A stretch of 56,612 nucleotides of DNA from contig NZ_KE159658.1 in NCBI RefSeq assembly GCF_000403395.2, positions 23,627 through 80,238 on the forward strand, read 5' to 3'. Every line of letters begins with the position of its first letter. Position 1 is the first letter of the stretch. This DNA comes from Anaerotruncus sp. G3(2012) (GTDB taxonomy: Bacteria > Bacillota > Clostridia > Oscillospirales > Ruminococcaceae). Made by a program: the position numbers and the translations under genes. This document shows positions 33,141 through 40,267 of this stretch, one piece after another. The notes under the pieces are model-generated. The model ran no database searches. It had not been told where the DNA came from and saw nothing but the letters and a program-made list of their open reading frames with translations.

Positions 33141-33310
33141 AAAAAGTTTCGCCAGCCTTTTCAAAGGCTGCGGTTTCCAAAGGCAGAGCCTTTGGTCGCT
33201 CATCGCAATGAGCGAAATCCTTTATCCTGTGAAGCGCGTTTTTCGGGTGAATTGGCTCTGACTTGCGGTCAGAGCCAAGAGGGGGCTTTTTACAAGAGAA
33301 AAAGCCCCCT
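33141..33310 (+). repeat. Repeat A, full copy (A5)
   Basis: All five hairpins are perfect: CAGCCTTT/AAAGGCTG; CCAAAGG-CAGAG-CCTTTGG; TCGCTCAT-CGCA-ATGAGCGA; TTGGCTCTGAC/GTCAGAGCCAA; and GGGGGCTTTTT-ACAAGAG-AAAAAGCCCCC. It reads away from tex and against the small gene pair. Confidence 0.9.
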
Positions 33311-33353
33311 GAGAATCTGTGTAAATCCCGGACGGGAGCATCCCGAAAAGCGG

Positions 33354-33677
33354 TCAGCGTCCGTCATTCCGCCTGCGGAGCAGGAGCCAGACCGCCAGAC
33401 AGGCTGCCGCGAGGGCCGCAAACAACCCGGCAATGACCACCGGCTGCATCCACCACTGTGTGGGGATGGATGTAATAAAGATCGCAGTCGGACCGTCCGC
33501 ACCGCCGATGATCCCGATACTGGCCGCTTCCCCCGAATGGATCAGCTCCGGTGCGGCCGTTGCCAGCGCTTTATGCAGCAGCCACCTCTTGAACAGCCGG
33601 TCAGCGAGCAGGGTGAGTATCCCAAGCGCGGCAAAGACGATTGCACCGATTCGGGCGAACTTTCCCAGCCGCTTCAT
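33354..33677 (-). CDS. Small membrane protein with GIIGGADGPTAIF motif
   Basis: A 107-residue protein with two membrane segments (IGAIVFAALGILTLLADRLF; VVIAGLFAALAAACLAVWLLL) flanking SIGIIGGADGPTAIFITS. That motif is a hallmark of the beta subunits of sodium-pumping decarboxylases (OadB/GcdB/MmdB), but the protein is a quarter of their size and lacks the rest. Its ATG overlaps the stop of the preceding gene (ATGA). Function is unknown; a shared fold element or regulatory partner for a sodium pump is possible. Confidence 0.75.
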   Translation of the reverse strand: MKRLGKFARIGAIVFAALGILTLLADRLFKRWLLHKALATAAPELIHSGEAASIGIIGGADGPTAIFITSIPTQWWMQPVVIAGLFAALAAACLAVWLLLRRRNDGR

Positions 33678-33982
33678 CGGGCTTCCTCCGGCTTGACCAT
33701 CCATACCACCAGCAGAAAGACATACGCCAGCAGGATACAGATGGTGGCTATGATCCGCAGGGCGGCGCCCCACCGCTGTTCCCCGATCCAGATGACCGTA
33801 GAATGGCGGGCCCCTCCGATAATCCCAGCCCGCGCAGCCCGTTTTTGTTTTCTGTCCGCAGCCCAGCTGTAGAGATGCAGGAACAGCTTGTACACCGGCT
33901 CCACCAGGGCGGTCACGATTCCGGCCAGTGCAAAAAAGCGCACGCCCATCCGGGCGCAGGATTCCAATCTGCAATGTTTCAT
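33674..33982 (-). CDS. Small membrane protein, degenerate relative of its neighbour
   Basis: A 102-residue protein with the same plan as the downstream gene: an N-terminal membrane segment (GVRFFALAGIVTALVEPVYKL), a Gly motif GIIGGARHSTVIWIG aligning with GIIGGADGPTAIFIT, then a C-terminal membrane segment (ATICILLAYVFLLVVWMV). The ADGPT core is replaced, so the two look like diverged tandem duplicates. AAGGAG lies 6 nt before the ATG. Confidence 0.75.
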   Translation of the reverse strand: MKHCRLESCARMGVRFFALAGIVTALVEPVYKLFLHLYSWAADRKQKRAARAGIIGGARHSTVIWIGEQRWGAALRIIATICILLAYVFLLVVWMVKPEEAR

Positions 33983-34030
33983 TTTATTCTCCTTTTTGTT
34001 TTATAAAATTGATTTTATCCAATCTGTTTT

Positions 34031-34047
34031 AGAACCTGTATTCATAC
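34031..34047 (+). repeat. Repeat B, solo terminal fragment
   Basis: AGAACCTGTATTCATA matches the left end of repeat B exactly for 16 bases, then diverges. It lies between the small gene pair and the AEC gene. Confidence 0.55.
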
Positions 34048-34078
34048 GAATGCTGGTTTTCCATCTTTCCCCAAAACC

Positions 34079-35023
34079 CTAGATGAACCCCAGAGAGCGG
34101 AGCAGAAAGACATAGACAAACATGGTCACGAGGGAACCGGCGGTGGTCCAGACCACGATCTGTCCAGCAAGCTCACTGTCGCCGCCCATCTCCTGCGCCA
34201 TGGTGAACGAGCTGACCGCTGTGGGCGCGCCGAACGCGATCAGCAGCCCGACCAGTTCGGCGCCCCGATAGCCCGCCGCGATGCTGGCGGCCACACCGGC
34301 CACCGGCACCAGTACCAGCCGCGCGACAAGCACGATCAGGAGCTGACGCTTGTGGCTGCGCGGCAGGCCGAAGTCGACCGAAGCGCCGAGGATAATCAGC
34401 GCGAGCGGGGTACCGAGCTTCCCGAAATCGCTGAGCGCGGTATAGACTGCCTGCGGAATCCCGATGCCCAGCCCTTTCAGCTCCCAGAACAGCAGGCCGA
34501 TGGCAGAGCCGATCACCAGCGGGTTGTGCAGGATGCCCCGCAGGATTTTGCGTGGGGCGGGCTTCTGTCCCCGGAAGATCTCGAGGACGACCACCGACAG
34601 GATATTGATGGTCGGGACCACGACCGCAACTGCCAGCGCAACCGTCCCGACCTCGTCGGGGCAGAGGATCATCCCGATCGGCAGGCCAAAGATCACCGAG
34701 TTGCCCCGCATGATCCCCTGTATCATCACCCCGCGGCGGGCGTTTTCCGGCTCGATCCGCGGGATGATCACGAGCATGATGAGGCAGACGAGTACCGTTC
34801 CCGCGAAGGCAAACGCCAGAAAGGACGGCTGCGCCATATTTTCGTGGCTGGTGTTATAGATGCTCATGGCGAGCGAAACCGGCAGGAAGGTCCTGAAGGT
34901 GACCTTGTTCATAATGTCGAGGGTGCGCTGGTCAAAGAGGTTGATCCGTTTCATCAGCTTGCCCGAGAGCATCAGCAGAAAAAGCGGAAGAACGACGTTT
35001 ACCGATGTAGCCAGATGTTCCAT
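34079..35023 (-). CDS. AEC-family transporter
   Basis: A 314-residue auxin-efflux-carrier-family protein with about ten membrane segments in two inverted halves (NVVLPLFLLMLSGKLMKR at the start; PLALIILGASVDFG in the middle; FGAPTAVSSFTMAQEMGGD near the end). Bacterial members move malate, malonate, amino acids or related carboxylates by exchange or efflux. GGAGG precedes the ATG by 7 nt. It is 27 bp behind the sigma-54 activator in one transcript, and opposite the GcvP-like genes, which suggests transport of their substrate or product. Confidence 0.88.
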   Translation of the reverse strand: MEHLATSVNVVLPLFLLMLSGKLMKRINLFDQRTLDIMNKVTFRTFLPVSLAMSIYNTSHENMAQPSFLAFAFAGTVLVCLIMLVIIPRIEPENARRGVMIQGIMRGNSVIFGLPIGMILCPDEVGTVALAVAVVVPTINILSVVVLEIFRGQKPAPRKILRGILHNPLVIGSAIGLLFWELKGLGIGIPQAVYTALSDFGKLGTPLALIILGASVDFGLPRSHKRQLLIVLVARLVLVPVAGVAASIAAGYRGAELVGLLIAFGAPTAVSSFTMAQEMGGDSELAGQIVVWTTAGSLVTMFVYVFLLRSLGFI

Positions 35024-35050
35024 GTTGTTTCCTCCGTTGACAGAGTCCGG

Positions 35051-36781
35051 TCAGTTGTCCGGAGTCCCCTGGGTCCCAAGCCGTTCGAGCTTCCGGTAGA
35101 GGGTGCGCAGGCTGATCCCAAGCGCCTTGGCAATCTGCGTTTTCCCCTCCAGCGTATACCCAAACTGGTCCAGCAGATCCTGAATCCGTTTCTGCTCCTC
35201 GATCTGGAGCAGCTTTTTTTCGGTTGCAGCCTGCATCCGTCCGCTCCGGTCGCGCATACTGGGCGGCAGGTCCTCGACGGTCACGACCTCGTTCTCGCAG
35301 AGGTTGACGGTATATTCCACCACATTCTGCACCTCCCGGACATTCCCCCGCCATTCGTAGCTCAGGAACAGCCGCTCCACCTGCTCGTCAAACCGCTTCA
35401 CAGGGGTATTCATCCGCTGCCGGAGGGATTCCAGGCAATGGGCGGCGATCGGCAGGATGTCGCTGGTGCGTTGGCGCAGCGGGGGCACCTCGAGGTTGAT
35501 GACACCGATCCGGTAGTAGAGGTCCGCCCGGAACCGCCCGTCCGCGATCATCTCGGACAGGTCGCGGTTGGTCGCCGCGATCACCCGGATATTGAGCGGG
35601 ATTTTTTCAGCCGATCCCACCCGCTCCAACTCGTACTCCTGCAAAACCCGCAGCAGTTTGGGCTGCATTGAGAGCGGCAGTTCCCCCAGCTCGTCGAGGA
35701 ACAGGGTGCCGCCCTGCGCCATCTCGATCTTCCCGATCTTGCCGCCCTTCTTCGCCCCGGTGAACGCGCCCTCCTCATAGCCAAACAGCTCACTCTCGAA
35801 AAGGGTTTCGGGCACGCTGGAACAGTTGACCGCCACAAACGGGTATTTCCGGCGGCTGCTCTGCTCGTGGATGGCGCGGGCAGCCAGCTCCTTTCCGGTG
35901 CCGGTCTCCCCGCAGATCAGGATCGGGGTCGGGCTGTCCGCGAGCCGGCGGATCATCCGCTGGAGCTGCTGGGTTTCCGGGCTGGTCCCGATGATCCGGC
36001 TCACATAGTCCGGCTGGTTTTCCGGGCCGTAGGTCTCGTCCGAAAACCGCACCGCTACCGACATCAGCTCCCGGTCCACGTAGATCGGCCGGGTGGTGAG
36101 CTTGGCGCGGAACCCGCCCATTGAAACCTCTTTTTCCTGGAACACAATCCCCCGCAGCACCTTGCGCACCGTAGTTTCCGGCAGGATGTGCCGCAGGGAA
36201 GCGGTCGAGAGCCTGCAAAAGCTGAGGCTGTGCGCCGCCGCTTCGTTATACTGGGTGATGACCCCGTTGGAATCCGCGAGCAGCAATGGGTCCCGGGAGA
36301 CGTTGAACGCCTCCTGCACCAACATCTCAAAGCTGCCTGTCTGCGCCAGCCCCTCCCGGCTGCGCACCAGCCCGCCGATCAGCCCGGCAAGCTCGGTCAA
36401 TGCGTCCAGATAGGTCTGGGTATTCCCGCTGATCCGGGCGTGCCCCTCCCTGGTGAACGAGGTCAGGGTGACTACGCCGATCACCGCGCCGTCCGCCTTG
36501 ATGCAGCAGAGCAGCTCGACGGTTGCAGGGCAGTTGTCCTTAAACCGGCAGCCAACACAGGTCTGCATCTCCCCGGGCGTATTGACCAGCACGCTGCCAT
36601 AGTTCATCACCTCATTGATCGAGGGGCTATGCACCGCCTTCCCCTTTTTTTTGAGATAGACCGGCGTGCCGCAGATCAGGTTGGAGCCGCTGTCAAATAC
36701 CGCGGCCTCCGCTTTCAGCGCATTGGCAGCGCCGTTAATCAGCCGTTCGATCGGCTGTTTTACCTCCCCCAGACGGTTCAT
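35051..36781 (-). CDS. Sigma-54-dependent activator with N-terminal Cys cluster
   Basis: A 576-residue enhancer-binding protein. Residues ~1-145 form a GAF/PAS-like sensor with a Cys group at 75, 78, 84, 92 and 93 (CVGCRFKDNC...CC) that could bind metal or an Fe-S cluster. A PAS domain follows (~155-255), then the AAA+ domain with Walker A GETGTGKE, the sigma-54 contact loop GAFTGA and Walker B GGTLFLDELGE, and a Fis-type helix-turn-helix (KTQIAKALGISLRTLYRKL). It is divergent from the GcvP-like genes and their sigma-54 promoter, which it very probably activates. It overlaps no other gene and is followed by the AEC gene. Confidence 0.93.
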   Translation of the reverse strand: MNRLGEVKQPIERLINGAANALKAEAAVFDSGSNLICGTPVYLKKKGKAVHSPSINEVMNYGSVLVNTPGEMQTCVGCRFKDNCPATVELLCCIKADGAVIGVVTLTSFTREGHARISGNTQTYLDALTELAGLIGGLVRSREGLAQTGSFEMLVQEAFNVSRDPLLLADSNGVITQYNEAAAHSLSFCRLSTASLRHILPETTVRKVLRGIVFQEKEVSMGGFRAKLTTRPIYVDRELMSVAVRFSDETYGPENQPDYVSRIIGTSPETQQLQRMIRRLADSPTPILICGETGTGKELAARAIHEQSSRRKYPFVAVNCSSVPETLFESELFGYEEGAFTGAKKGGKIGKIEMAQGGTLFLDELGELPLSMQPKLLRVLQEYELERVGSAEKIPLNIRVIAATNRDLSEMIADGRFRADLYYRIGVINLEVPPLRQRTSDILPIAAHCLESLRQRMNTPVKRFDEQVERLFLSYEWRGNVREVQNVVEYTVNLCENEVVTVEDLPPSMRDRSGRMQAATEKKLLQIEEQKRIQDLLDQFGYTLEGKTQIAKALGISLRTLYRKLERLGTQGTPDN

Positions 36782-36819
36782 CCCGCACCCCCTCCCGGAT
36801 TCTGTTAAGCGCTTCCTCT

Positions 36820-36848
36820 TATATAGTACATTTTATCCGGTTTGACAA
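36820..36848 (-). promoter_or_regulatory. Sigma-A promoter of the activator gene
   Basis: On the minus strand TTGTCA (36848-36843), 17 bp, TATATA (36825-36820). The -35 lies inside the first upstream dyad, so the activator may repress itself when bound. Confidence 0.6.
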
Positions 36849-36908
36849 TTCTGTCAAGGCATCTGCCGGATTTGCCATCTGGCAATCTGTTTGACAACCA
36901 TCTGGCAA
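36842..36908. promoter_or_regulatory. Array of TTGNCA dyads (candidate activator sites)
   Basis: Three inverted pairs: TTGACA-attc-TGTCAA (36842-36857), TTGCCA-tc-TGGCAA (36872-36885) and TTGACA-accatc-TGGCAA (36891-36908). They lie 60-130 bp upstream of the -24 element, as expected for enhancer sites. Confidence 0.65.
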
Positions 36909-36968
36909 AAAAAGAGCGGCGCCCACATAAAATCCCCTGTTTACGGCGATTTTGTGTGTTTTTACGGT

Positions 36969-36985
36969 TTGGCACGAATATTGCT
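36969..36985 (+). promoter_or_regulatory. Sigma-54 promoter of the GcvP-like operon
   Basis: TTGGCAC-GAATA-TTGCT, an exact TGGCAC-N5-TTGCW match. The predicted start near 36996 leaves a leader of about 78 nt with no glycine-riboswitch features. Confidence 0.9.
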
Positions 36986-37073
36986 TTATTCTTTTTCAGA
37001 CAATCAGGACCCCATATCCGGCATGGATCGGGTACAGCATCGCAAAAAGGATGAAAAAGGAGGGCTTTTCCCC

Positions 37074-38465
37074 ATGAAAGGTTTCGACAACCACCCCTAT
37101 ATCCCCAACTCCGCACCGGAAATTCAGGCGGAGATGCTCCGCGAGATCGGCCTGGCCTCGCTGGAGGAGCTGCATAAAAATGTCCCGGACGCGCTCAAAC
37201 TCAAAGATACCATGAAGCTGCCCCGCGCGTTCGGTTCGGAATACGAGCTGCGCCGGCATGTTGAAGGTCTGCTCGGCAAAAACACCGACTGCAAAAAGAA
37301 CCTGAACTTTCTCGGCGCGGGCTGCTGGCAGCACTATGTCCCCGCGCTCTGCGACGAGGTCAACTCCCGCGGCGAGTTCCTGACCGGCTACGGCGGCGAG
37401 CCGTACAACGAGCTGGGGCGGTTCCAGTCGCTTTTTGAGTATGCGAGCATGGTCGCAGAGCTGGTGGACATGGAGGTGGTCAACGTCCCGACGATGGACT
37501 GGGCACAGGCCGCTGCCACCACCGCGCGGATGGCGCAGCGGATCACAAACCGCACCGAGGTGATCGTCCCCACGCTGATCGACCCGGAAAAGTTCGCGGT
37601 CATGGAAAACTACTGCCGCGCGAGCGTCCGGTTTGTCCGGGTAAACTGCAACGGCAAGGGGCAGATCGACCTCGACGACCTGAAATCCAAGGTGAATTCC
37701 AACACAGCGGGGGTCTACATTGAAAACCCGGGCTATCTCGGCGTCATCGAGGAGCATGGGCAGGAGATTTCCGACCTGATACATGCGGCGGGCGGACTGA
37801 GCCTGGTCGGCGTGGACCCGATCTCGCTGGGCGTGCTGGCAACACCTCCTTCCTATGGCGCGGACATCGTCTGCGGCGATCTCCAGCCGCTTGGCATCCA
37901 TATGAACTACGGCGGCGGGCAGTCGGGCTTTATGGCCACCCGCGACGAGGAAAAATTCGTCATGGAGTTCCCCTCCCGCCTGTTCGGCATTGCCCCGACC
38001 AGCCAGCCGGGCGAGTACGGCTTCGGCGACGTCGCGTATGACCGAACCTCGTTCGGCCACCACCGCGAGCATGGCAAGGAGTATGTCGGCACACAGAGCG
38101 CGCTCTGGGGGATCACTGCGGGGGTCTATCTCGCCACGATGGGCCCCAGAGGGATGGAAGAGGTTGGAGAAACAATCCTGTATAACGCCCAGTACGCAGC
38201 CAAAAAGCTGGCCGAGCTGCCGAACATCCGGGTGAACCGGTTTGGGAGCTGCTTCTTCAAAGAGTTTGTGGTTGACTTCTCCGAGACCGGAAAGACGGTC
38301 GCCGAGATCAACCGGTCGCTGCTGGCACAGGGTATCTTTGGCGGGAAGGACCTTTCAAACGAGTTCCCGCAGTTTGGACAGTCGGCCCTCTACTGCGTGA
38401 CCGAAATCCACACACAGGACGACATCGAACGGCTGGTGTCTGCGGTCGCGCAGGCGGCCCGATAA
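37074..38465 (+). CDS. Divergent GcvPA-like PLP enzyme subunit
   Basis: A 463-residue homologue of glycine decarboxylase subunit 1 (fold-type I). The N-terminal YIPNSAPEIQAEMLREIGL and FLGAGCWQHYVPAL blocks are recognisable, but the GATALAEA-type region reads DWAQAAATTARMA, and the usual REQHIRREKATSN block is replaced by SFGHHREHGKEYVGTQSA. Canonical glycine decarboxylase may therefore not be its activity. The ATG at 37074 follows AAGGAGG (10 nt); the longer frame upstream crosses the promoter. Co-transcribed with the subunit-2-like gene under sigma-54 control; no gcvH, gcvT or lpd is in the window. Confidence 0.8.
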   Translation: MKGFDNHPYIPNSAPEIQAEMLREIGLASLEELHKNVPDALKLKDTMKLPRAFGSEYELRRHVEGLLGKNTDCKKNLNFLGAGCWQHYVPALCDEVNSRGEFLTGYGGEPYNELGRFQSLFEYASMVAELVDMEVVNVPTMDWAQAAATTARMAQRITNRTEVIVPTLIDPEKFAVMENYCRASVRFVRVNCNGKGQIDLDDLKSKVNSNTAGVYIENPGYLGVIEEHGQEISDLIHAAGGLSLVGVDPISLGVLATPPSYGADIVCGDLQPLGIHMNYGGGQSGFMATRDEEKFVMEFPSRLFGIAPTSQPGEYGFGDVAYDRTSFGHHREHGKEYVGTQSALWGITAGVYLATMGPRGMEEVGETILYNAQYAAKKLAELPNIRVNRFGSCFFKEFVVDFSETGKTVAEINRSLLAQGIFGGKDLSNEFPQFGQSALYCVTEIHTQDDIERLVSAVAQAAR

Positions 38466-38486
38466 ATCGAGAAAGGGATGAGTATT

Positions 38487-40046
38487 GTGAACAGAATTGA
38501 TCGGTCCGCAAAGGTCAGAGAGCACTTCCATCAGGCCAAGTGGGATGAACCAGTGATCTATGAGCTGAGTACCCCCGGCGAGCGCGGCATCCTTGTGCCG
38601 CAGGCGAGCGAAGAGGTCGCCTCGCAGGTCGAGGGGATTGGCGCGCTGCCCGCAGGCATGAAACGCAAAAACCGGGTCAACCTGCCCGAGATTTCCCAGA
38701 ACCGGGTGCTCCGCCACTATCTGCGCCTGTCCCAGCAGGTACTCGGCGCGGATGTCAACATTGAGATCGGGCAGGGTACCTGCACGATGAAATACAGCCC
38801 CAAGGTCAACGAGCAGCTCGCCCGCGGCGTGCAGGAGCTGCACCCGCTTCAGGACCCGTCTACCGTACAGGGGATGCTCGAAATCTACTATCAGACCGAC
38901 CGGTATATGTGCGAGATTTCCGGGATGGACCGGTTCACCTTCCAGCCGGGCGGCGGCTCGCAGGGGATTCTTGCGATGGCTTCGGTCATCCGGGCCTATT
39001 TTGAGAGCCGCGGGGAACAGCGCGACGAGATCATCACCACCCTGTATTCGCATCCGTCCGATGCGGCCGCCCCGGTGATGAACGGGTTCAAGGTGATCTA
39101 TCTCCAGCCTGACCCTCAAACCGGCCTGCCCAGCATGGAGACGCTGAAAGCAGCTGTTTCCGAGCGCACCGCCGCCTATATTGTGGCAAATCCGGAGGAC
39201 ACCGGCGTCTATAATGGGCAGGTGCAGGCGTTTACCGCCTATGTGCACGAACACGGCGGCCTCTGCGCCTACGACCAGGCGAATGCCAACGGCCTGCTCG
39301 GCGTCACCCGCGCGCGGGAAGCCGGCTTCGATCTGTGCTTTTTCAACCTGCACAAGACCTTTTCTTCCCCGCATGGCTGCGGCGGCCCGGCCTGCGGCGC
39401 GACCGGCGTCTCCCAGGAACTGGTGCCGTTCCTGCCCGCCCCGCTCGTCGGGTTTGACGGGGAGCGCTATTTCCTCGACTATGGGTTTGCCGACAAGGCG
39501 TTTGGCGTGGGGAAAATCCGCTCGTTCTATGGGGTGGCACAGGTTGTCCTGCGCGCCTATGCGTGGATCCGTTCGCTCGGCGGCGAGGGGCTGTATCAGG
39601 TCGCCAAAACCGCGGTGCTGAACAACAACTACCTGTTCAAAAAGATGCTCGAAATTCCGGGGATCGGTGCCTATTACTGCGACGGCAACAACCAGCGTGT
39701 CGAGCAGGCCCGCTACACGATGGAGAAGGTATACGAGGAGACCGGCGTTTCGACCGGCGACATCCAGCGCCGCGCGATGGACTTTGGGCTCCACTACTGG
39801 ACCTCGCACCACCCCTACTACCTGCCTGAGCCGATCACCCTTGAGCCGACCGAAACCCCGTCCAAGGCGGATATCGACGAGTATGTTGAAACGATGAAAT
39901 ACATCTTCAGCGAGTGCCGCGAGAACCCGGAGGTGGTCAAGACCGCGCCGCACCGGAGCACCGTCCACCAGATCGACGAATCCGGGATGGATGATCCCGC
40001 CAAATGGGCCGTTACCTGGAAGATGTACCTGAAAAAATACCAGTGA
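38487..40046 (+). CDS. Divergent GcvPB-like PLP enzyme subunit
   Basis: A 519-residue homologue of glycine decarboxylase subunit 2, which carries the PLP lysine (NLHKTFSSPHGCGGPACGA; the usual HGGGGPG has Cys substitutions). Other blocks: FQPGGGSQGILAM, VANPEDTGVY, CAYDQANANGL and SHHPYYLPEPITLEPTET near the end. It is about 30 residues longer than common GcvPB. GTG 38487 has AAAGGG 9 nt upstream; ATG 38478 touches that site and is less likely. With subunit 1 it should form the heterotetramer; substrate could be glycine or another small amino acid. Confidence 0.83.
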   Translation: MNRIDRSAKVREHFHQAKWDEPVIYELSTPGERGILVPQASEEVASQVEGIGALPAGMKRKNRVNLPEISQNRVLRHYLRLSQQVLGADVNIEIGQGTCTMKYSPKVNEQLARGVQELHPLQDPSTVQGMLEIYYQTDRYMCEISGMDRFTFQPGGGSQGILAMASVIRAYFESRGEQRDEIITTLYSHPSDAAAPVMNGFKVIYLQPDPQTGLPSMETLKAAVSERTAAYIVANPEDTGVYNGQVQAFTAYVHEHGGLCAYDQANANGLLGVTRAREAGFDLCFFNLHKTFSSPHGCGGPACGATGVSQELVPFLPAPLVGFDGERYFLDYGFADKAFGVGKIRSFYGVAQVVLRAYAWIRSLGGEGLYQVAKTAVLNNNYLFKKMLEIPGIGAYYCDGNNQRVEQARYTMEKVYEETGVSTGDIQRRAMDFGLHYWTSHHPYYLPEPITLEPTETPSKADIDEYVETMKYIFSECRENPEVVKTAPHRSTVHQIDESGMDDPAKWAVTWKMYLKKYQ

Positions 40047-40076
40047 CCGCCAACCCTTTTTTTGCTGGCTCTCTAC

Positions 40077-40107
40077 AAAAGACGCGCTTTGCGCGTCTTT
40101 TTCTTTT
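40077..40107 (+). terminator. Rho-independent terminator of the GcvP-like operon
   Basis: AAAGACGCGC-TTT-GCGCGTCTTT followed by TTCTTTT, 31 bp after the stop. Confidence 0.85.
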
Positions 40108-40137
40108 CGCAGAAAAGCAGTCGTTTGGGCGTTTGGC

Positions 40138-40166
40138 TTGAATTGCCCTGCGGTTTCCGGTATAAT
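40138..40166 (+). promoter_or_regulatory. Sigma-A promoter of the RodA/FtsW-like gene
   Basis: TTGAAT (40138-40143), 17 bp, TATAAT (40161-40166). Confidence 0.7.
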
Positions 40167-40267
40167 AAGGTCTGACGAACCGGTCGGTTTGCGGGCTGCC
40201 TGCGCCGCAGTCAAAATTCAGAAATTCAGCTGTCAGGTATCTGGGCAGCCGGTAAGGGAATTATAAG

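Noticed and set aside
36986-37073. Glycine riboswitch before the GcvP-like genes
   Set aside because: The leader is only about 78 nt and lacks the conserved tandem aptamer segments.
38355-40214. A 619-codon minus-strand open frame opposite the GcvP-like subunit 2
   Set aside because: Antisense shadow crossing a terminator and promoter; no family resemblance.
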